Shown piece by piece: positions 45,760-54,770 of a stretch of 64,000 nt of DNA. The position numbers and the translations under genes were made by a program. Location: assembly GCA_017312345.1 (NCBI GenBank), contig BLAA01000001.1, positions 1 to 64,000 on the forward strand, written 5' to 3'. Source of the stretch: Candidatus Denitrolinea symbiosum. Lineage in GTDB: Bacteria; Chloroflexota; Anaerolineae; Anaerolineales; Villigracilaceae. Every line of letters begins with the position of its first letter. The first letter of the stretch is position 1. Under the pieces are notes generated by a model, which was not told where the DNA came from, ran no database searches, and saw nothing but the letters and a program-made list of their open reading frames with translations.

Positions 45760-47002
45760 GGTAGCGCCGCAGTTAAGCGTGGTCAATTTGCCCATTGTTG
45801 AGTGAGTTGAAGCAAGGTGGCAGAAGGTCTGCCGCGCTGTTTGGGCAATTTCCAACGCGGAAGCGGAACTCGGAAGTGAAGCAATTCCGCAGGCGTCCAC
45901 TGATGGTCAGTCAAGCCTGCGGCGATGGCAGGAGTACGTTGCACCCAGCGATGGCCGAAAGAACCAACAGACAGTTTCAAACGCAGGCTTTTGTGGAAGT
46001 CACAAAAGTTGTAGAAGCAACCGACCAAATACATGCCTGCCACCAAGGTCTCAGCCTGTTGCGCCAAGTTGCGCGTGCGCCGCGTTAGGGCGCTGATCCT
46101 CTGACGAAAGGTGGCATTGAGACGTTCGATGAAAGCGGTATTGATCACGCCTTTTCCTTGAGTGGTTTGGATCAGACGCTCGACCGCATCTTTTGCACCC
46201 TGAACAATGCGTCGCTTAACACTCAGGACGCCTTCCATACGCTGTTTGACGACTTGCACAATGGCAATCTCTTGCCAAGCCACCATCTTGCATCGTCCCC
46301 TTTCTCCCTCCGAGCGAGGAAACTTGCTCCGAAAGGCAGTCCGAAAGGCGCCGACATAACTGGACAATCCGTCTACCGCCAGCAAGAGTGGACGACACAA
46401 AGCCATGCCCTTGATTTTGTCCGCCAAGGCCTGAATCAAATTCAGGTCACGTGTGGGACTAACCACCCCGCCCATCCACAGACGAGGCTGAACCCAAATC
46501 GCCAGAGCCATCCAGAATGTGCCTTTCTGCGTCTTGACTTTGATTTCATCCGCTTGCGCTTGCTTCAAGTCATGTACCGTGTTTTCAACCAGATGCTCAT
46601 GTACCTGCTGACAATGGTTGCCTGCACGAGCGTGCCAATCTCGAACGGTCCGCTCGTCCAATCCAAAGGCGCGAACGATGGCTTGAATGGGGCAGCCGTA
46701 TGCCAGCAGAATCAACACTTGGATCACCAGCTCAGGCGCATGGCGTAACCGATAGAAAATCGTGCCTTTGGTGACCGTAAACGTTTGTCCGCACACTTGA
46801 CACACACACCGCTGGTCTTTCTGACTGTGAACTTGGATGTTCCCTTTCCCTTTATGTCCTCTTGCGGGACAATCCATGTTCGGGCAAAATAGTGTTTGTG
46901 GGTTCATTGACTCCTCGCTCGATGTGGAAGTCGTACGAGTTTGCCAGTGAACCCATTTTTCCGCAAGATTTACGCACCACCACGTTTTAGTGGGGGGCTA
47001 CC
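45760..47002. mobile_element. IS1-like insertion sequence
   Basis: A 1,243-bp element. The ends are imperfect inverted repeats of about 24 bp, both starting GGTAGC and reaching CGTGGT (19 of 24 positions match). Both flanks carry CATATTAG. It holds one transposase gene. It is inserted between a lipoprotein gene and its Cys-rich partner. The intact frame, ends and duplication suggest a recent insertion. Confidence 0.9.
45783..46907 (-). CDS. IS1-family-like transposase
   Basis: A 374-residue single-frame transposase. The N-terminal zinc ribbon has CPNMDCPARG and CVCQVCGQTF, then a helix-turn-helix (GCPIQAIVRAFGLDERTVRDWH). The catalytic part has QADEIKV, LAVDGLSSY and the Glu in AFIERLNATFRQRISALTRR, resembling IS1 InsB. 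It is longer than classic IS1 InsAB and needs no frameshift, as in the long IS1 subgroups. Intact. Confidence 0.85.
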   Translation of the reverse strand: MNPQTLFCPNMDCPARGHKGKGNIQVHSQKDQRCVCQVCGQTFTVTKGTIFYRLRHAPELVIQVLILLAYGCPIQAIVRAFGLDERTVRDWHARAGNHCQQVHEHLVENTVHDLKQAQADEIKVKTQKGTFWMALAIWVQPRLWMGGVVSPTRDLNLIQALADKIKGMALCRPLLLAVDGLSSYVGAFRTAFRSKFPRSEGERGRCKMVAWQEIAIVQVVKQRMEGVLSVKRRIVQGAKDAVERLIQTTQGKGVINTAFIERLNATFRQRISALTRRTRNLAQQAETLVAGMYLVGCFYNFCDFHKSLRLKLSVGSFGHRWVQRTPAIAAGLTDHQWTPAELLHFRVPLPRWKLPKQRGRPSATLLQLTQQWAN

Positions 47003-47010
47003 CATATTAG
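47003..47010. repeat. IS target-site duplication, right
   Basis: CATATTAG directly after the right end of the insertion sequence; matches 45752-45759. Confidence 0.85.
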
Positions 47011-47027
47011 CAGGTTGTGTTTTTTTA

Positions 47028-48317
47028 TCAATTAAATTTTCCATAGTAAATTATCTCTTCCATTTCCGGCGTGATAACTGCCTCTTTGCCCTCGTCAACC
47101 AGACTTTGTAAAAGTCCGTTTTTGTAGTCGCCACCACCTTGAAGACCGTTTAAAGGTCTAATAAACGGGTTGTAACTTTCCTCTGGTATTTCTCCCATAA
47201 ACAACGGTGCGCGTACCCCATTTTTGTATCTATCAAGAAAATATTGCAACATATCTTTTTGAATTGATATATGTAAAACGCCAACAGTAGTCTTTTCAGG
47301 ATCATTATTTTGGTTAGGATTATTAATGGCAATACCCAGAAGGTATCTTTCTCTACCTGCAAGTCTCGAATCAAACATTAAACTATCTATTACGCCGATG
47401 GAAATAATTTTGTAGGGCGGCTCGCGATTTGGATTATCGTTGACGTTATAGATAGGACCGAAATACTTTACATCAGATATATTGCCATCTAACCCTATTC
47501 TTTGAAACCGATTCCACCCATAATTAACCGCCTGCGGATCCACCACCACCTTTCCCTCGCGAAGCGCCTGCGCTTCCGACGCGACCAGCAGCCGCATAAA
47601 TTTCTCAATTCCGCCCATTTTCTCAACGTCGTATTTGGGGTATTTGCCGTCGGCTCTGGCTTCGGTCGCAATTTCCAACGGGAAGTCCACGCCCGCCTGC
47701 TCCGGCGCCAGCCACCCGCCGCCCTCAACGTCGAAGACCGCCAGCGGATTGCCATGCTCGTCGCGGAAGACCATCTTTCCGTCCAGCGTCTTCTCCGTCT
47801 GATCGGGCCATTCGCGGACGAAGGCGGGTTTGTTTTTCGCCAACCTTCCGCCGATGACCATCGTCTCCGCGACCTCGTCGGCGGGGATCTTCGACACCTC
47901 GTCGAAGTCCGCGTACTGCTTCGCCCACCGTCTGCTTTCGAGATCAAAGTACAGCGTCACCTTCTCGTCCGATTTGGTCGTCCCCTCATAGGCGACGACG
48001 CGCTCCCAAAAGGTCAGCGACTTCCCGCTCCATTTAATATCCTTGGCGCTCTCCCCCGCCGCAAACGACGAGACGACGTCCTTCGGCGCGCTCTCCGCCT
48101 GCGGGGCCATCTTCAACTTGTCCTCAACCGACATTGACTTCAAATCTTCCATCGTCAACTTTGGCATCGGCGTAGCGGTTGCGGTTGCCGTCGGCGGGAC
48201 CGGCGTCCATGTGGCGGCCGGCGTGGGCAACTCCCCTGCGGGCGAGGGGACCGGGGTGAGGGTCGGCGCGCAACCCGCCAGCAGAATTACCAACCACAGA
48301 GACAGGACAACTTTCAT
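47028..48317 (-). CDS. Modular lipoprotein, copy 2
   Basis: A 429-residue close paralog of the 44059-45342 lipoprotein along its whole length: lipobox LLAGC, linker TPVPSPAG..., conserved domain LTMEDLKSMSVEDKLKM, then the same C-terminal domain (GKMVFRDEHGNPLAVFDVEG, IPEESYNPFIRPLN). Differences gather in the last 150 residues. The 5' part is almost identical in DNA. Its stop lies 26 bases from the IS end, so the IS now separates it from its Cys-rich partner at 45342-45746. Confidence 0.7.
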   Translation of the reverse strand: MKVVLSLWLVILLAGCAPTLTPVPSPAGELPTPAATWTPVPPTATATATPMPKLTMEDLKSMSVEDKLKMAPQAESAPKDVVSSFAAGESAKDIKWSGKSLTFWERVVAYEGTTKSDEKVTLYFDLESRRWAKQYADFDEVSKIPADEVAETMVIGGRLAKNKPAFVREWPDQTEKTLDGKMVFRDEHGNPLAVFDVEGGGWLAPEQAGVDFPLEIATEARADGKYPKYDVEKMGGIEKFMRLLVASEAQALREGKVVVDPQAVNYGWNRFQRIGLDGNISDVKYFGPIYNVNDNPNREPPYKIISIGVIDSLMFDSRLAGRERYLLGIAINNPNQNNDPEKTTVGVLHISIQKDMLQYFLDRYKNGVRAPLFMGEIPEESYNPFIRPLNGLQGGGDYKNGLLQSLVDEGKEAVITPEMEEIIYYGKFN

Positions 48318-48331
48318 CACGACCTCGCTGT

Positions 48332-48347
48332 TGCGAATATTATCGCA
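48332..48347 (-). promoter_or_regulatory. Shared operator-like palindrome, copy 2
   Basis: TGCGA-N6-TCGCA about 15 bases before the lipoprotein ATG at 48317; the sequence is identical to the copies at 45357 and 50725. Confidence 0.55.
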
Positions 48348-48365
48348 CAATTACGCGCGGCGAGC

Positions 48366-48402
48366 GTCCAGGAATTCGCGAATTCGTGCCGCATTCGTGG
48401 AC
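48366..48402. repeat. Word repeat W9, copy b
   Basis: Identical to 45391-45427 and part of the block duplicated upstream of the two closest lipoprotein copies. Confidence 0.7.
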
Positions 48403-48436
48403 GGGTTTGCCCGCCAGGGATGAATCTCACGTCCAA

Positions 48437-48530
48437 CAGCGACCAGCGGATGTTAAGCGGATAAACGGATAATCGGATGAGGCGACTCCCATCCGCTTAT
48501 CCGCTTCGCGAAGCCATCCGCTGGTCGCTG
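48437..48530. repeat. Mirrored word array W10
   Basis: Outer arms CAGCGACCAGCGGATG (48437-48452) and its exact reverse complement (48515-48530). Inside are octads AGCGGATA, AACGGATA, ATCGGATG on one side and CATCCGCT, TATCCGCT on the other. The 3' coding end and stop of the Cys-rich gene at 48453 lie inside. Confidence 0.8.
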
Positions 48531-49358
48531 CTTATTCTGCGGAGTCAAAGTCGGCGTCGGCGGAGCCTTACAGGAGCAGTTCTGCACCCGGCAACTCTGC
48601 TCCCAGTCCTGCCATTCGGTATTATCTTTTTTTGTATAACTTCTTTTAAGCGTAATGCTCACGACTATGTCATTCCTTCGCTTCACCCCGTCTCGATAAC
48701 ACGTATCCTTCATCATTTGGTTATAGACGCCGTCAACCGGGTCGCCTCCCCCGCCGACATAAAGAGAAACCGTATTCGTATAACTCGCTCCCAAAGTACA
48801 CGAGCGATACTGCCCAATCGGGCAACAGGAACAGTTGTAAGTACAGGTTGTGCTTGCCACATTATTTACATTACACGGCTCCGGTTGATTAAATGCCGAC
48901 GGCCAATAATACTTATTGCAGGTTATCTTATATCCGCAAAACTTCTTATTCTGCGACCCCGCCTCCGCCACCGTCCCGCAGGAAAGGGCTTGCCCTTCAG
49001 GACATCTTGTATATTCATAATTCCCTCCTCCTCCCCCGCCGCCGCCATACACTCCACATTTTAGCCAAGCATAACTTTCATCAAAAACACATTCGTAATG
49101 ATCTCTTTTCCACTGAGAAGTACAAGACGACCATTTATATAACGCAATACATTGCCTATTACTATCAAGCCAGCAACTTACTGGTTTAGTATTAGAACTA
49201 ATTTTACATCCAGTATTCGGATCTGCATCATCACACTGTTCTTGAGTCACATATTGATAAGTTCCATCACCGCAATATTGTGCGCCAATCCAAATCACTC
49301 TTGCCGATGTAAATAAAAATGTATAAAAAAGAAATGCCACTACAAGCGCTTTCTTCAT
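48453..49358 (-). CDS. Large secreted Cys-rich protein, module 3
   Basis: A 301-residue exported protein. Signal peptide MKKALVVAFLFYTFLFTSA, then more than 20 Cys in pairs (GCKISS, QCDDADPNTGC, NCSCCPIGQYRSC, QNCSCKAP) and a run of eight Gly (GVYGGGGGGGG). It has no similarity I can see to the two smaller Cys-rich proteins except Cys density and the PPTPTLTP end. The final 20 residues are encoded by array W10. It lies 41 bases downstream of lipoprotein copy 3. Base composition is AT-richer than the surroundings. Confidence 0.6.
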   Translation of the reverse strand: MKKALVVAFLFYTFLFTSARVIWIGAQYCGDGTYQYVTQEQCDDADPNTGCKISSNTKPVSCWLDSNRQCIALYKWSSCTSQWKRDHYECVFDESYAWLKCGVYGGGGGGGGNYEYTRCPEGQALSCGTVAEAGSQNKKFCGYKITCNKYYWPSAFNQPEPCNVNNVASTTCTYNCSCCPIGQYRSCTLGASYTNTVSLYVGGGGDPVDGVYNQMMKDTCYRDGVKRRNDIVVSITLKRSYTKKDNTEWQDWEQSCRVQNCSCKAPPTPTLTPQNKQRPADGFAKRISGWESPHPIIRLSA

Positions 49359-49399
49359 AATAAAAATGTAGCAGTAAAATCCGACAAAATCAAAGGGAA

Positions 49400-50710
49400 T
49401 TAATCGGAATTGCCATAAGAGTAATCATAACTATCAAACCCTATTTTGATTGCTCCCGCCTTGATGATCTCATCAAGCCAAAAATCAGGATCGTGAATTT
49501 GTTGTCGTTTGCTTTCTATGTTTCCATCACTGATCACAATCTTTAACCTGAAATATTTCGGCATTCGTATTACCGGGCTGACTACCCGTCCTGTGGCCTT
49601 GTCGATAATCTGCGAGATTACATCTAATTCATAAATTCCTGTCCCTGGTGAATATCTCCCTTTAATTTTGTCCCTTGTTACTCCAACATCTCCGTACACA
49701 ACAAAGATAGACTTATTACCTTTCTGGTATTCATTAAAAGCGACTGACCACGCAAATCTATCTAACGATCCCAAGTAGTGATTTTTATCGTACATCGTAT
49801 CCCCCTTACCAACGACGGCAAACGCCCCTTCCTTTAGCCGCTTAACCGTCTCTTCTTTGCTCATCCAGTAGTCAATCTCGCCCGAAGGATTAAAGACCAT
49901 AATCCAAATACCGTCAGGAAGTCTTTCAATCTCGGCAATATTGTCTTTTGTAAGAAAAACGCGTTTGTTCAAATTGAAGAGAGTTTTGTAATTACTTTCC
50001 ACGCCCATTGGTGTAATGTAGGGGACATCAAAAGCCTTCTCCCACTTCTCCCTTGTCCACGGAATGTCCGTTTCTTCGGGTCTTAACCATTTTTTCGCAT
50101 TTGTATCCCAGATCGCCTTCGGATAGCCTTTCTCATCGCGGAAGACTATCTTGCCCTCGATCATCACCTGCGGCTGACTGATCCAATCATAGTCGTATTG
50201 CAGTTTGTTGCGGACAAGATGAGCGCCGTTCTCGTCATTCACCACCATCACATCCGCGACCTCGTCGGCGGGGATCTTCGACACCTCGTCGAAGTCCGCG
50301 TACTGCTTCGCCCACTGTCCGCTTTCGAGATCGTAATACAGCGTCACCTTCTCGCCCGACCTGGTCGTCCCCTCATAGGCGACGACGCGGTCCCAAAAAG
50401 TCAGCGACTTTCCGCTCCAGGCGATGTCTTTGGCGCTCTCTCCCGCCGCAAACGACGAGACGACGTCCTTCGGCGCGCTCTCCGCCTGCGGAGCCATCTT
50501 CAACTTGTCCGCGCCCGACATTGACTTCAAATCTTCCCGCGTCAACCTCGGCATCGGCGTGACGGTGGCGGTCGCCGTCGGCGGGACTGGCGTTCGCGTG
50601 GCGGCTGGCGTGGGCGGCTCCCCAACGGGCGAGGGGACCGGGGTGAGGGCCGGCGCGGGCGCGCAACCCGCCAGCAGAATGATCAGCCACAGAGACAGGA
50701 CAACTTTCAT
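49400..50710 (-). CDS. Modular lipoprotein, copy 3 with a different C-terminus
   Basis: A 436-residue lipoprotein. The first ~155 residues match copies 1 and 2 (lipobox LLAGC, linker, LTREDLKSMSGADKLKMAPQ through YADFDEVSKIPADEVAD). From there the sequence is unrelated: VMVVNDENGAHLVRNKLQ, then FNLNKRVFLTKDN, ending DSYDYSYGNSD. The switch coincides with a drop from GC-rich to AT-richer DNA. This is the clearest sign that a constant N-terminal half is joined to variable C-terminal domains. Function unknown. Confidence 0.7.
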   Translation of the reverse strand: MKVVLSLWLIILLAGCAPAPALTPVPSPVGEPPTPAATRTPVPPTATATVTPMPRLTREDLKSMSGADKLKMAPQAESAPKDVVSSFAAGESAKDIAWSGKSLTFWDRVVAYEGTTRSGEKVTLYYDLESGQWAKQYADFDEVSKIPADEVADVMVVNDENGAHLVRNKLQYDYDWISQPQVMIEGKIVFRDEKGYPKAIWDTNAKKWLRPEETDIPWTREKWEKAFDVPYITPMGVESNYKTLFNLNKRVFLTKDNIAEIERLPDGIWIMVFNPSGEIDYWMSKEETVKRLKEGAFAVVGKGDTMYDKNHYLGSLDRFAWSVAFNEYQKGNKSIFVVYGDVGVTRDKIKGRYSPGTGIYELDVISQIIDKATGRVVSPVIRMPKYFRLKIVISDGNIESKRQQIHDPDFWLDEIIKAGAIKIGFDSYDYSYGNSD

Positions 50711-50724
50711 CACGACCTTGCTGT

Positions 50725-50740
50725 TGCGAATATTATCGCA
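50725..50740 (-). promoter_or_regulatory. Shared operator-like palindrome, copy 3
   Basis: TGCGA-N6-TCGCA, same 16 bases as the other two lipoprotein copies, at the same distance from the ATG. Upstream of CAATTG the sequence diverges from copies 1 and 2. Confidence 0.55.
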
Positions 50741-50800
50741 CAATTGCAAAATTCGCGTTGAAGATCGCCGCTTATTTTAGACCGCCGTCAATTTGCAGAT

Positions 50801-51496
50801 CTATCCGCCGCCTTCAAATTTCAGCAATCGCAGAACGTCCTCCAACGCGGCATTGAACAGTTCGTGCATGACCTCGTCGCTGGCGCGGTATTTCCCGCCG
50901 AATGACCCGTCTCCGTACACCTGGCGGGCGGTGGACGCGTCCATGACGGCGCGCGGCACGGACGGCGGGACTTTGTCCTCTTCGGGCAGGTCGCTGACGA
51001 TGGTGAACGGGAAAGTCTCCAGCCAGTTGGCGTGCGACGGTTTGAGACCGTGTTTGACGGCGACCGCCTCCGTCGAATGGGAAGTCCACCAGTCGTACCA
51101 ATTGAGTTTCAAGTCGGGCAGGCTGTTGTTGACCTCGTACAGGTGATTGCGCGCCGGGCTGTTCCCGCCATGACCGTTCAGGACGAGAATGCGGCGGAAG
51201 CCCTGTCCATGCGCGGAGCGGACGAGGTCTTCGACCGCGGCGATGAACGTGGAGACGCGCAGGCTCATCGTCCCGGGATATTTCAGAAAATAGGGCGAGA
51301 CGCCGAAGTTCAGCGGCGGCGCGACGAGGACTCCCGTCTGCCGCGAGGCGGCGTCCGCGAGCGCGAGGGGGATCTTGATGTCGGTCAACAGGCTGAGATG
51401 GGCGTGTTGTTCGCACGCGCCGAGGACGAGGATGAGGCGGTCGTCCTGTTCGAGATATTTTTCAACGTCCATCCAGTTCAAGTCTTCGATGCGCAT
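50801..51496 (-). CDS. Creatininase-family amidohydrolase
   Basis: Metal-dependent amidohydrolase-like protein of 231 residues. LGACEQHAHLSLLTD near residue 27 holds metal ligands (Glu, His, Asp), with VLNGHGGNSPARNHL near 105 as the second hallmark. Family members act on creatinine, formamides or in cofactor peptide maturation (MftE). The substrate here is unknown. The start MRIEDLNWMDVE fits the family; longer readings enter the W11 repeat. Confidence 0.85.
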   Translation of the reverse strand: MRIEDLNWMDVEKYLEQDDRLILVLGACEQHAHLSLLTDIKIPLALADAASRQTGVLVAPPLNFGVSPYFLKYPGTMSLRVSTFIAAVEDLVRSAHGQGFRRILVLNGHGGNSPARNHLYEVNNSLPDLKLNWYDWWTSHSTEAVAVKHGLKPSHANWLETFPFTIVSDLPEEDKVPPSVPRAVMDASTARQVYGDGSFGGKYRASDEVMHELFNAALEDVLRLLKFEGGG

Positions 51497-51511
51497 GGCT
51501 GCTCCAAAATC

Positions 51512-51591
51512 TGTACGCGGATTTGACGGACTCACACGGAGGAATTTAAAAATCCGTGAAAGTCCGTTCCTTTCGCGCCATCCGTGTACCG
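51512..51591. repeat. Mirrored word array W11
   Basis: Arm 51512-51550 (GTACGCGGATTTGACGGACT...) is mirrored by 51551-51591 (GTACACGGAT...CACGGATTTTT on the other strand). It lies between PBP1A and the creatininase gene, both leftward. Confidence 0.75.
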
Positions 51592-51598
51592 AAAAATG

Positions 51599-54500
51599 TT
51601 ACGGCGGCGGAAGGGTGGGAGTCTCGGTCGCGGTGGGAGGCGGGATCGGGGTCTCGGTCGGCGGCTCGACGGGCGTCGAAGTCGGCGGGACGGGAGTCGG
51701 CGGCGGGGTATCCGTCGGCGGGATGGGCGTGTCTGTGGGCGGAATCTCCGTCGGCGGATTCGGCAGTTGCAGGTTCAGCAGGATGATTTTTTCCGCGGCC
51801 GCGCCGTTCGGGCCTTCGATCCGCAGGCGCAATCCGATGATGCCGTTTTGCGCCATGCTCAGGTCGAGCAAAGCCAGCAGCCCGCCGCGCACAGGCTGGC
51901 GTCCCTCGGCAACCAGGAACCAATTGTCGGGGTCGTCGCTGTGGGCGTAGTCCAGCGCCCAGCCGCGGAATCCGCCGGTGGCGTCCGCGACGCCGCGCAC
52001 TTCCACAAGCGAATTGGTCACGACCTGGCCGTCCTTAAGATTGCCAAATTCCAAAATCGGATGCGGGTCGTCGGCGGTGCATTCGCGGTCGGGCGCGAAG
52101 ACCGGTTCGCCAGCCGGGAGATCGTGGGCGGAGAGCCAGTTCCTCCCATCGGGACTTTGCAGCCACCTGCGTCCCCACGGATCGCTCACCTGGAACGCCA
52201 GAACCTCCTCGGCGAATTCGTCGCCGCAGGCCGCCGAGGCCTCGAGGCCGGACCATGAGTCGATCTTGATCTTGCGGAACAGGTCCTTGCCCGCGGGCAG
52301 CGGAGGCTGGTCGGCCGCGAAGTATTCCTGCCGCTGTCCGCCGCGGCACCACTGCGAGGGCCGAGTCCCCGAAGTGGCGCAGACCGTCTCCGTCACGATG
52401 CCGGGCGGCGGGATGAAGCCGCGCAGGTTGCCTCCGCTGACGATGGGCGCGGCGTATTGCATGAACTGACTCCAAATCGGCGCCGCGCCGGTGGAGCCGG
52501 TGGTGTTGATCATCGGGCTGTAGTCCGCGTTTCCGACCCAGACGCCGGTCACGAGGTCGGGAGTGTAGCCGAGCGTCCAGTTGTCGAAGACCAGCTGCGC
52601 CGCGTCCCCGCGCGGGGTCCCGCTGGTGCCGGTCTTGGCGGCCGCGGGAAAGGGCAGGTTCAATACCGAGTTGTAACCGAACATCCACGAGCGCGCCTCG
52701 TTATCCGAAAGGATGGACGAGATCAGGAAGGCGTGTTCGGGGCGGATGACCTGCTCGCCCACGACGGGTTTGTATTCGTCAACCACTTTGCCGTTGAGGT
52801 CGGTGATCTTCAGGATGGCGACGGGCGGGGATTTCCGCCCCTCGTTCGCGAAGACCGAGAAAGCGGACGTCATCTCGAGCAGGCTGACTTCGCCGCCGCC
52901 GAGCGTCAACGCGAGACCGTAGTCGGGCGCGGTCAACGAGGCGATGCCCAGCCGTTCGGCCATGGCGATCATCCCATCCTTCTCCGGGGTGGCCGGGTCG
53001 TCGTACACGCCGACGAATTGCAGGGTTTTGACCGCCGGGACGTTGAACGAGTTCGCCAGCGCCACGCGGGCGGTGACGGGACCGTGGAATTTGCCGTCGT
53101 AGTTCGAGGGGATGTACGGCGGACGCGAGTCGGCCGCGAGTCCCGAGGGCGGGAACTCGCTCGGCACGTCCCAGATCAACGTGGAGGGCGTCCAGCCCTT
53201 TTCGAACGCGGCGGCGTAGGTGATGGGTTTGATGGACGAGCCAGGCTGGCGCGTGGCGCTGACGGCCATGTTGATCTGTCCGCTGATCTCGACGTTGTTG
53301 AAATCCGCCGAGCCGACCATGGCGAGGATCTCCCCGGTGGCGGGGCGGACGGCGACCAGCGCGCCGTTGCGGGCGTTGTTGGCGGCGAGCGCGGCGACCT
53401 GCTCGGAGACGATGCGCTGGGCCTCGTCCTGCAATTGGGGGTCGAGCGTGGTGGTGACGGTGAAGCCCGAGCGGTAGATGGTCTGCGCGTCGTATTTGCT
53501 TTCGAGGATGCCGCGCACATAGTTCACCCAGTGCGGGTACCGCATGTCGAAGTTGAGCGGCGGGAATTGATAATTGCGGATCTCTTCCGCGGCGCCGGTG
53601 GCGGCCGGCGCGTCCATGCAGACGCGCTGCGCGCTGTTGCTGACCTTGATGCAGTTCCTGTCCTGGCTGAGGATGAATATCAACACCAGCGCCTGCTCGT
53701 GCCGCTTCAAGGCGGCGTCGCGGTTGGCGTAAATGTCGTAGACTGCGGGCGATTGCGGAAGCCCCGCGAGGAAGCTGGCCTGGGCGAGGGTCAACTTGTC
53801 TGCGGTGGTGTGGAAGTACGTCTCGGCCGCGGCTTCGATTCCGTAGGCGAGGTTGCCGTAATAGATTTCGTTCAGGTAGAGTTCGAGGATCTGGTCTTTG
53901 GTATAACGCCGCGTGATCTCCGCCGCGAGGACGATCTCGCGCGCTTTGCGCTTGACCGTCCGCTGGGCGCGCTCTTCGGGCGAGAGCAGCAGCGCCCGCG
54001 CCAATTGCTGCGTGATGGTGGACGCGCCGCCTCCCTCCCCGCCGGTGCGGTAGTTGTCCCACAGGGCGCGGGCAATGGCCCACGGGTCGAAGCCCGGATG
54101 CTCGTAGAAGTCCTTGTCTTCGACGGCGATGGTGGCCGCGACGACGGCCGGGGAAATTTTGCTGAGCGGGACGTAGGTGCGGCGTCCCGCGCTGGGATCG
54201 AGGATCTCGTAAAGGACGGCGCCGTTGCGGTCCAGGATGCGCGTGGTCTCGAACTGCGAAGCGCGCGACTGCAAGTCCGCCACGCTGGGAAGCGTGCGCG
54301 CGATGGAGTAGTAACTGAGGACGGCGATGGTGACCGCGAGCAGCGCGAGCAGCGCCGCCGCGAACAAACCGCCGATCAAACCGTAGGCGGCGCATCCCAG
54401 CGCGCGGCGCGTATCGAAAGGCGGACGCGACGGAGGCTGCCGATCGGCCTCCGTCCAGCGCGCGGCGTTCGGCGTGGACGCAGGCGGAGGCGCGGACGGA

Positions 54501-54739
54501 GGCGGAGGAGGGACGGGCTGGTACGCGGCCAGGGTGACGCGCGTCCCCTCCGGGTCGGTCTCCTCCACGCGGCGAGGGAGGGGCATGTTGTCGGCGTCGA
54601 GGCGCGGACGAGGAAGCGGTCCCTCGTAGACGCGCGGCCGCTGTCCCGTAGCATGATGCGGCGTGATGTCGTCGCGGGTCTCTTCTTCGGAGTTCAGCAG
54701 TCTGCGGATTCGTTCGCGTTCGCGGTCGTCTTCAGTCAT
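51599..54739 (-). CDS. Bifunctional penicillin-binding protein 1A
   Basis: Class A PBP of 1,046 residues that polymerises and cross-links peptidoglycan. Pro-rich cytosolic N-terminus, membrane helix near 115-145, GT51 domain with EDKDFYEHPGFDPWAIARAL near 208 and GGASTITQQLARAL, then the transpeptidase with SxxK in GSSIKP near 500, SFN in ANSFNVPA and KTGTSG near 703. After about residue 860 come an unusual extra domain and a Pro/Thr-rich tail ending ETPTLPPP. Upstream MaoC gene on the same strand. Confidence 0.93.
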   Translation of the reverse strand: MTEDDRERERIRRLLNSEEETRDDITPHHATGQRPRVYEGPLPRPRLDADNMPLPRRVEETDPEGTRVTLAAYQPVPPPPPSAPPPASTPNAARWTEADRQPPSRPPFDTRRALGCAAYGLIGGLFAAALLALLAVTIAVLSYYSIARTLPSVADLQSRASQFETTRILDRNGAVLYEILDPSAGRRTYVPLSKISPAVVAATIAVEDKDFYEHPGFDPWAIARALWDNYRTGGEGGGASTITQQLARALLLSPEERAQRTVKRKAREIVLAAEITRRYTKDQILELYLNEIYYGNLAYGIEAAAETYFHTTADKLTLAQASFLAGLPQSPAVYDIYANRDAALKRHEQALVLIFILSQDRNCIKVSNSAQRVCMDAPAATGAAEEIRNYQFPPLNFDMRYPHWVNYVRGILESKYDAQTIYRSGFTVTTTLDPQLQDEAQRIVSEQVAALAANNARNGALVAVRPATGEILAMVGSADFNNVEISGQINMAVSATRQPGSSIKPITYAAAFEKGWTPSTLIWDVPSEFPPSGLAADSRPPYIPSNYDGKFHGPVTARVALANSFNVPAVKTLQFVGVYDDPATPEKDGMIAMAERLGIASLTAPDYGLALTLGGGEVSLLEMTSAFSVFANEGRKSPPVAILKITDLNGKVVDEYKPVVGEQVIRPEHAFLISSILSDNEARSWMFGYNSVLNLPFPAAAKTGTSGTPRGDAAQLVFDNWTLGYTPDLVTGVWVGNADYSPMINTTGSTGAAPIWSQFMQYAAPIVSGGNLRGFIPPPGIVTETVCATSGTRPSQWCRGGQRQEYFAADQPPLPAGKDLFRKIKIDSWSGLEASAACGDEFAEEVLAFQVSDPWGRRWLQSPDGRNWLSAHDLPAGEPVFAPDRECTADDPHPILEFGNLKDGQVVTNSLVEVRGVADATGGFRGWALDYAHSDDPDNWFLVAEGRQPVRGGLLALLDLSMAQNGIIGLRLRIEGPNGAAAEKIILLNLQLPNPPTEIPPTDTPIPPTDTPPPTPVPPTSTPVEPPTETPIPPPTATETPTLPPP

Positions 54740-54770
54740 GGGAATTTCCGTCTACCGATCAGTAAGGTTT

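Noticed and set aside
49400..50710. Modular lipoproteins as an adhesin or pilus operon
   Set aside because: No pilin, sortase, usher or secretion gene is near and no repeat adhesin domain is visible; kept as unknown.
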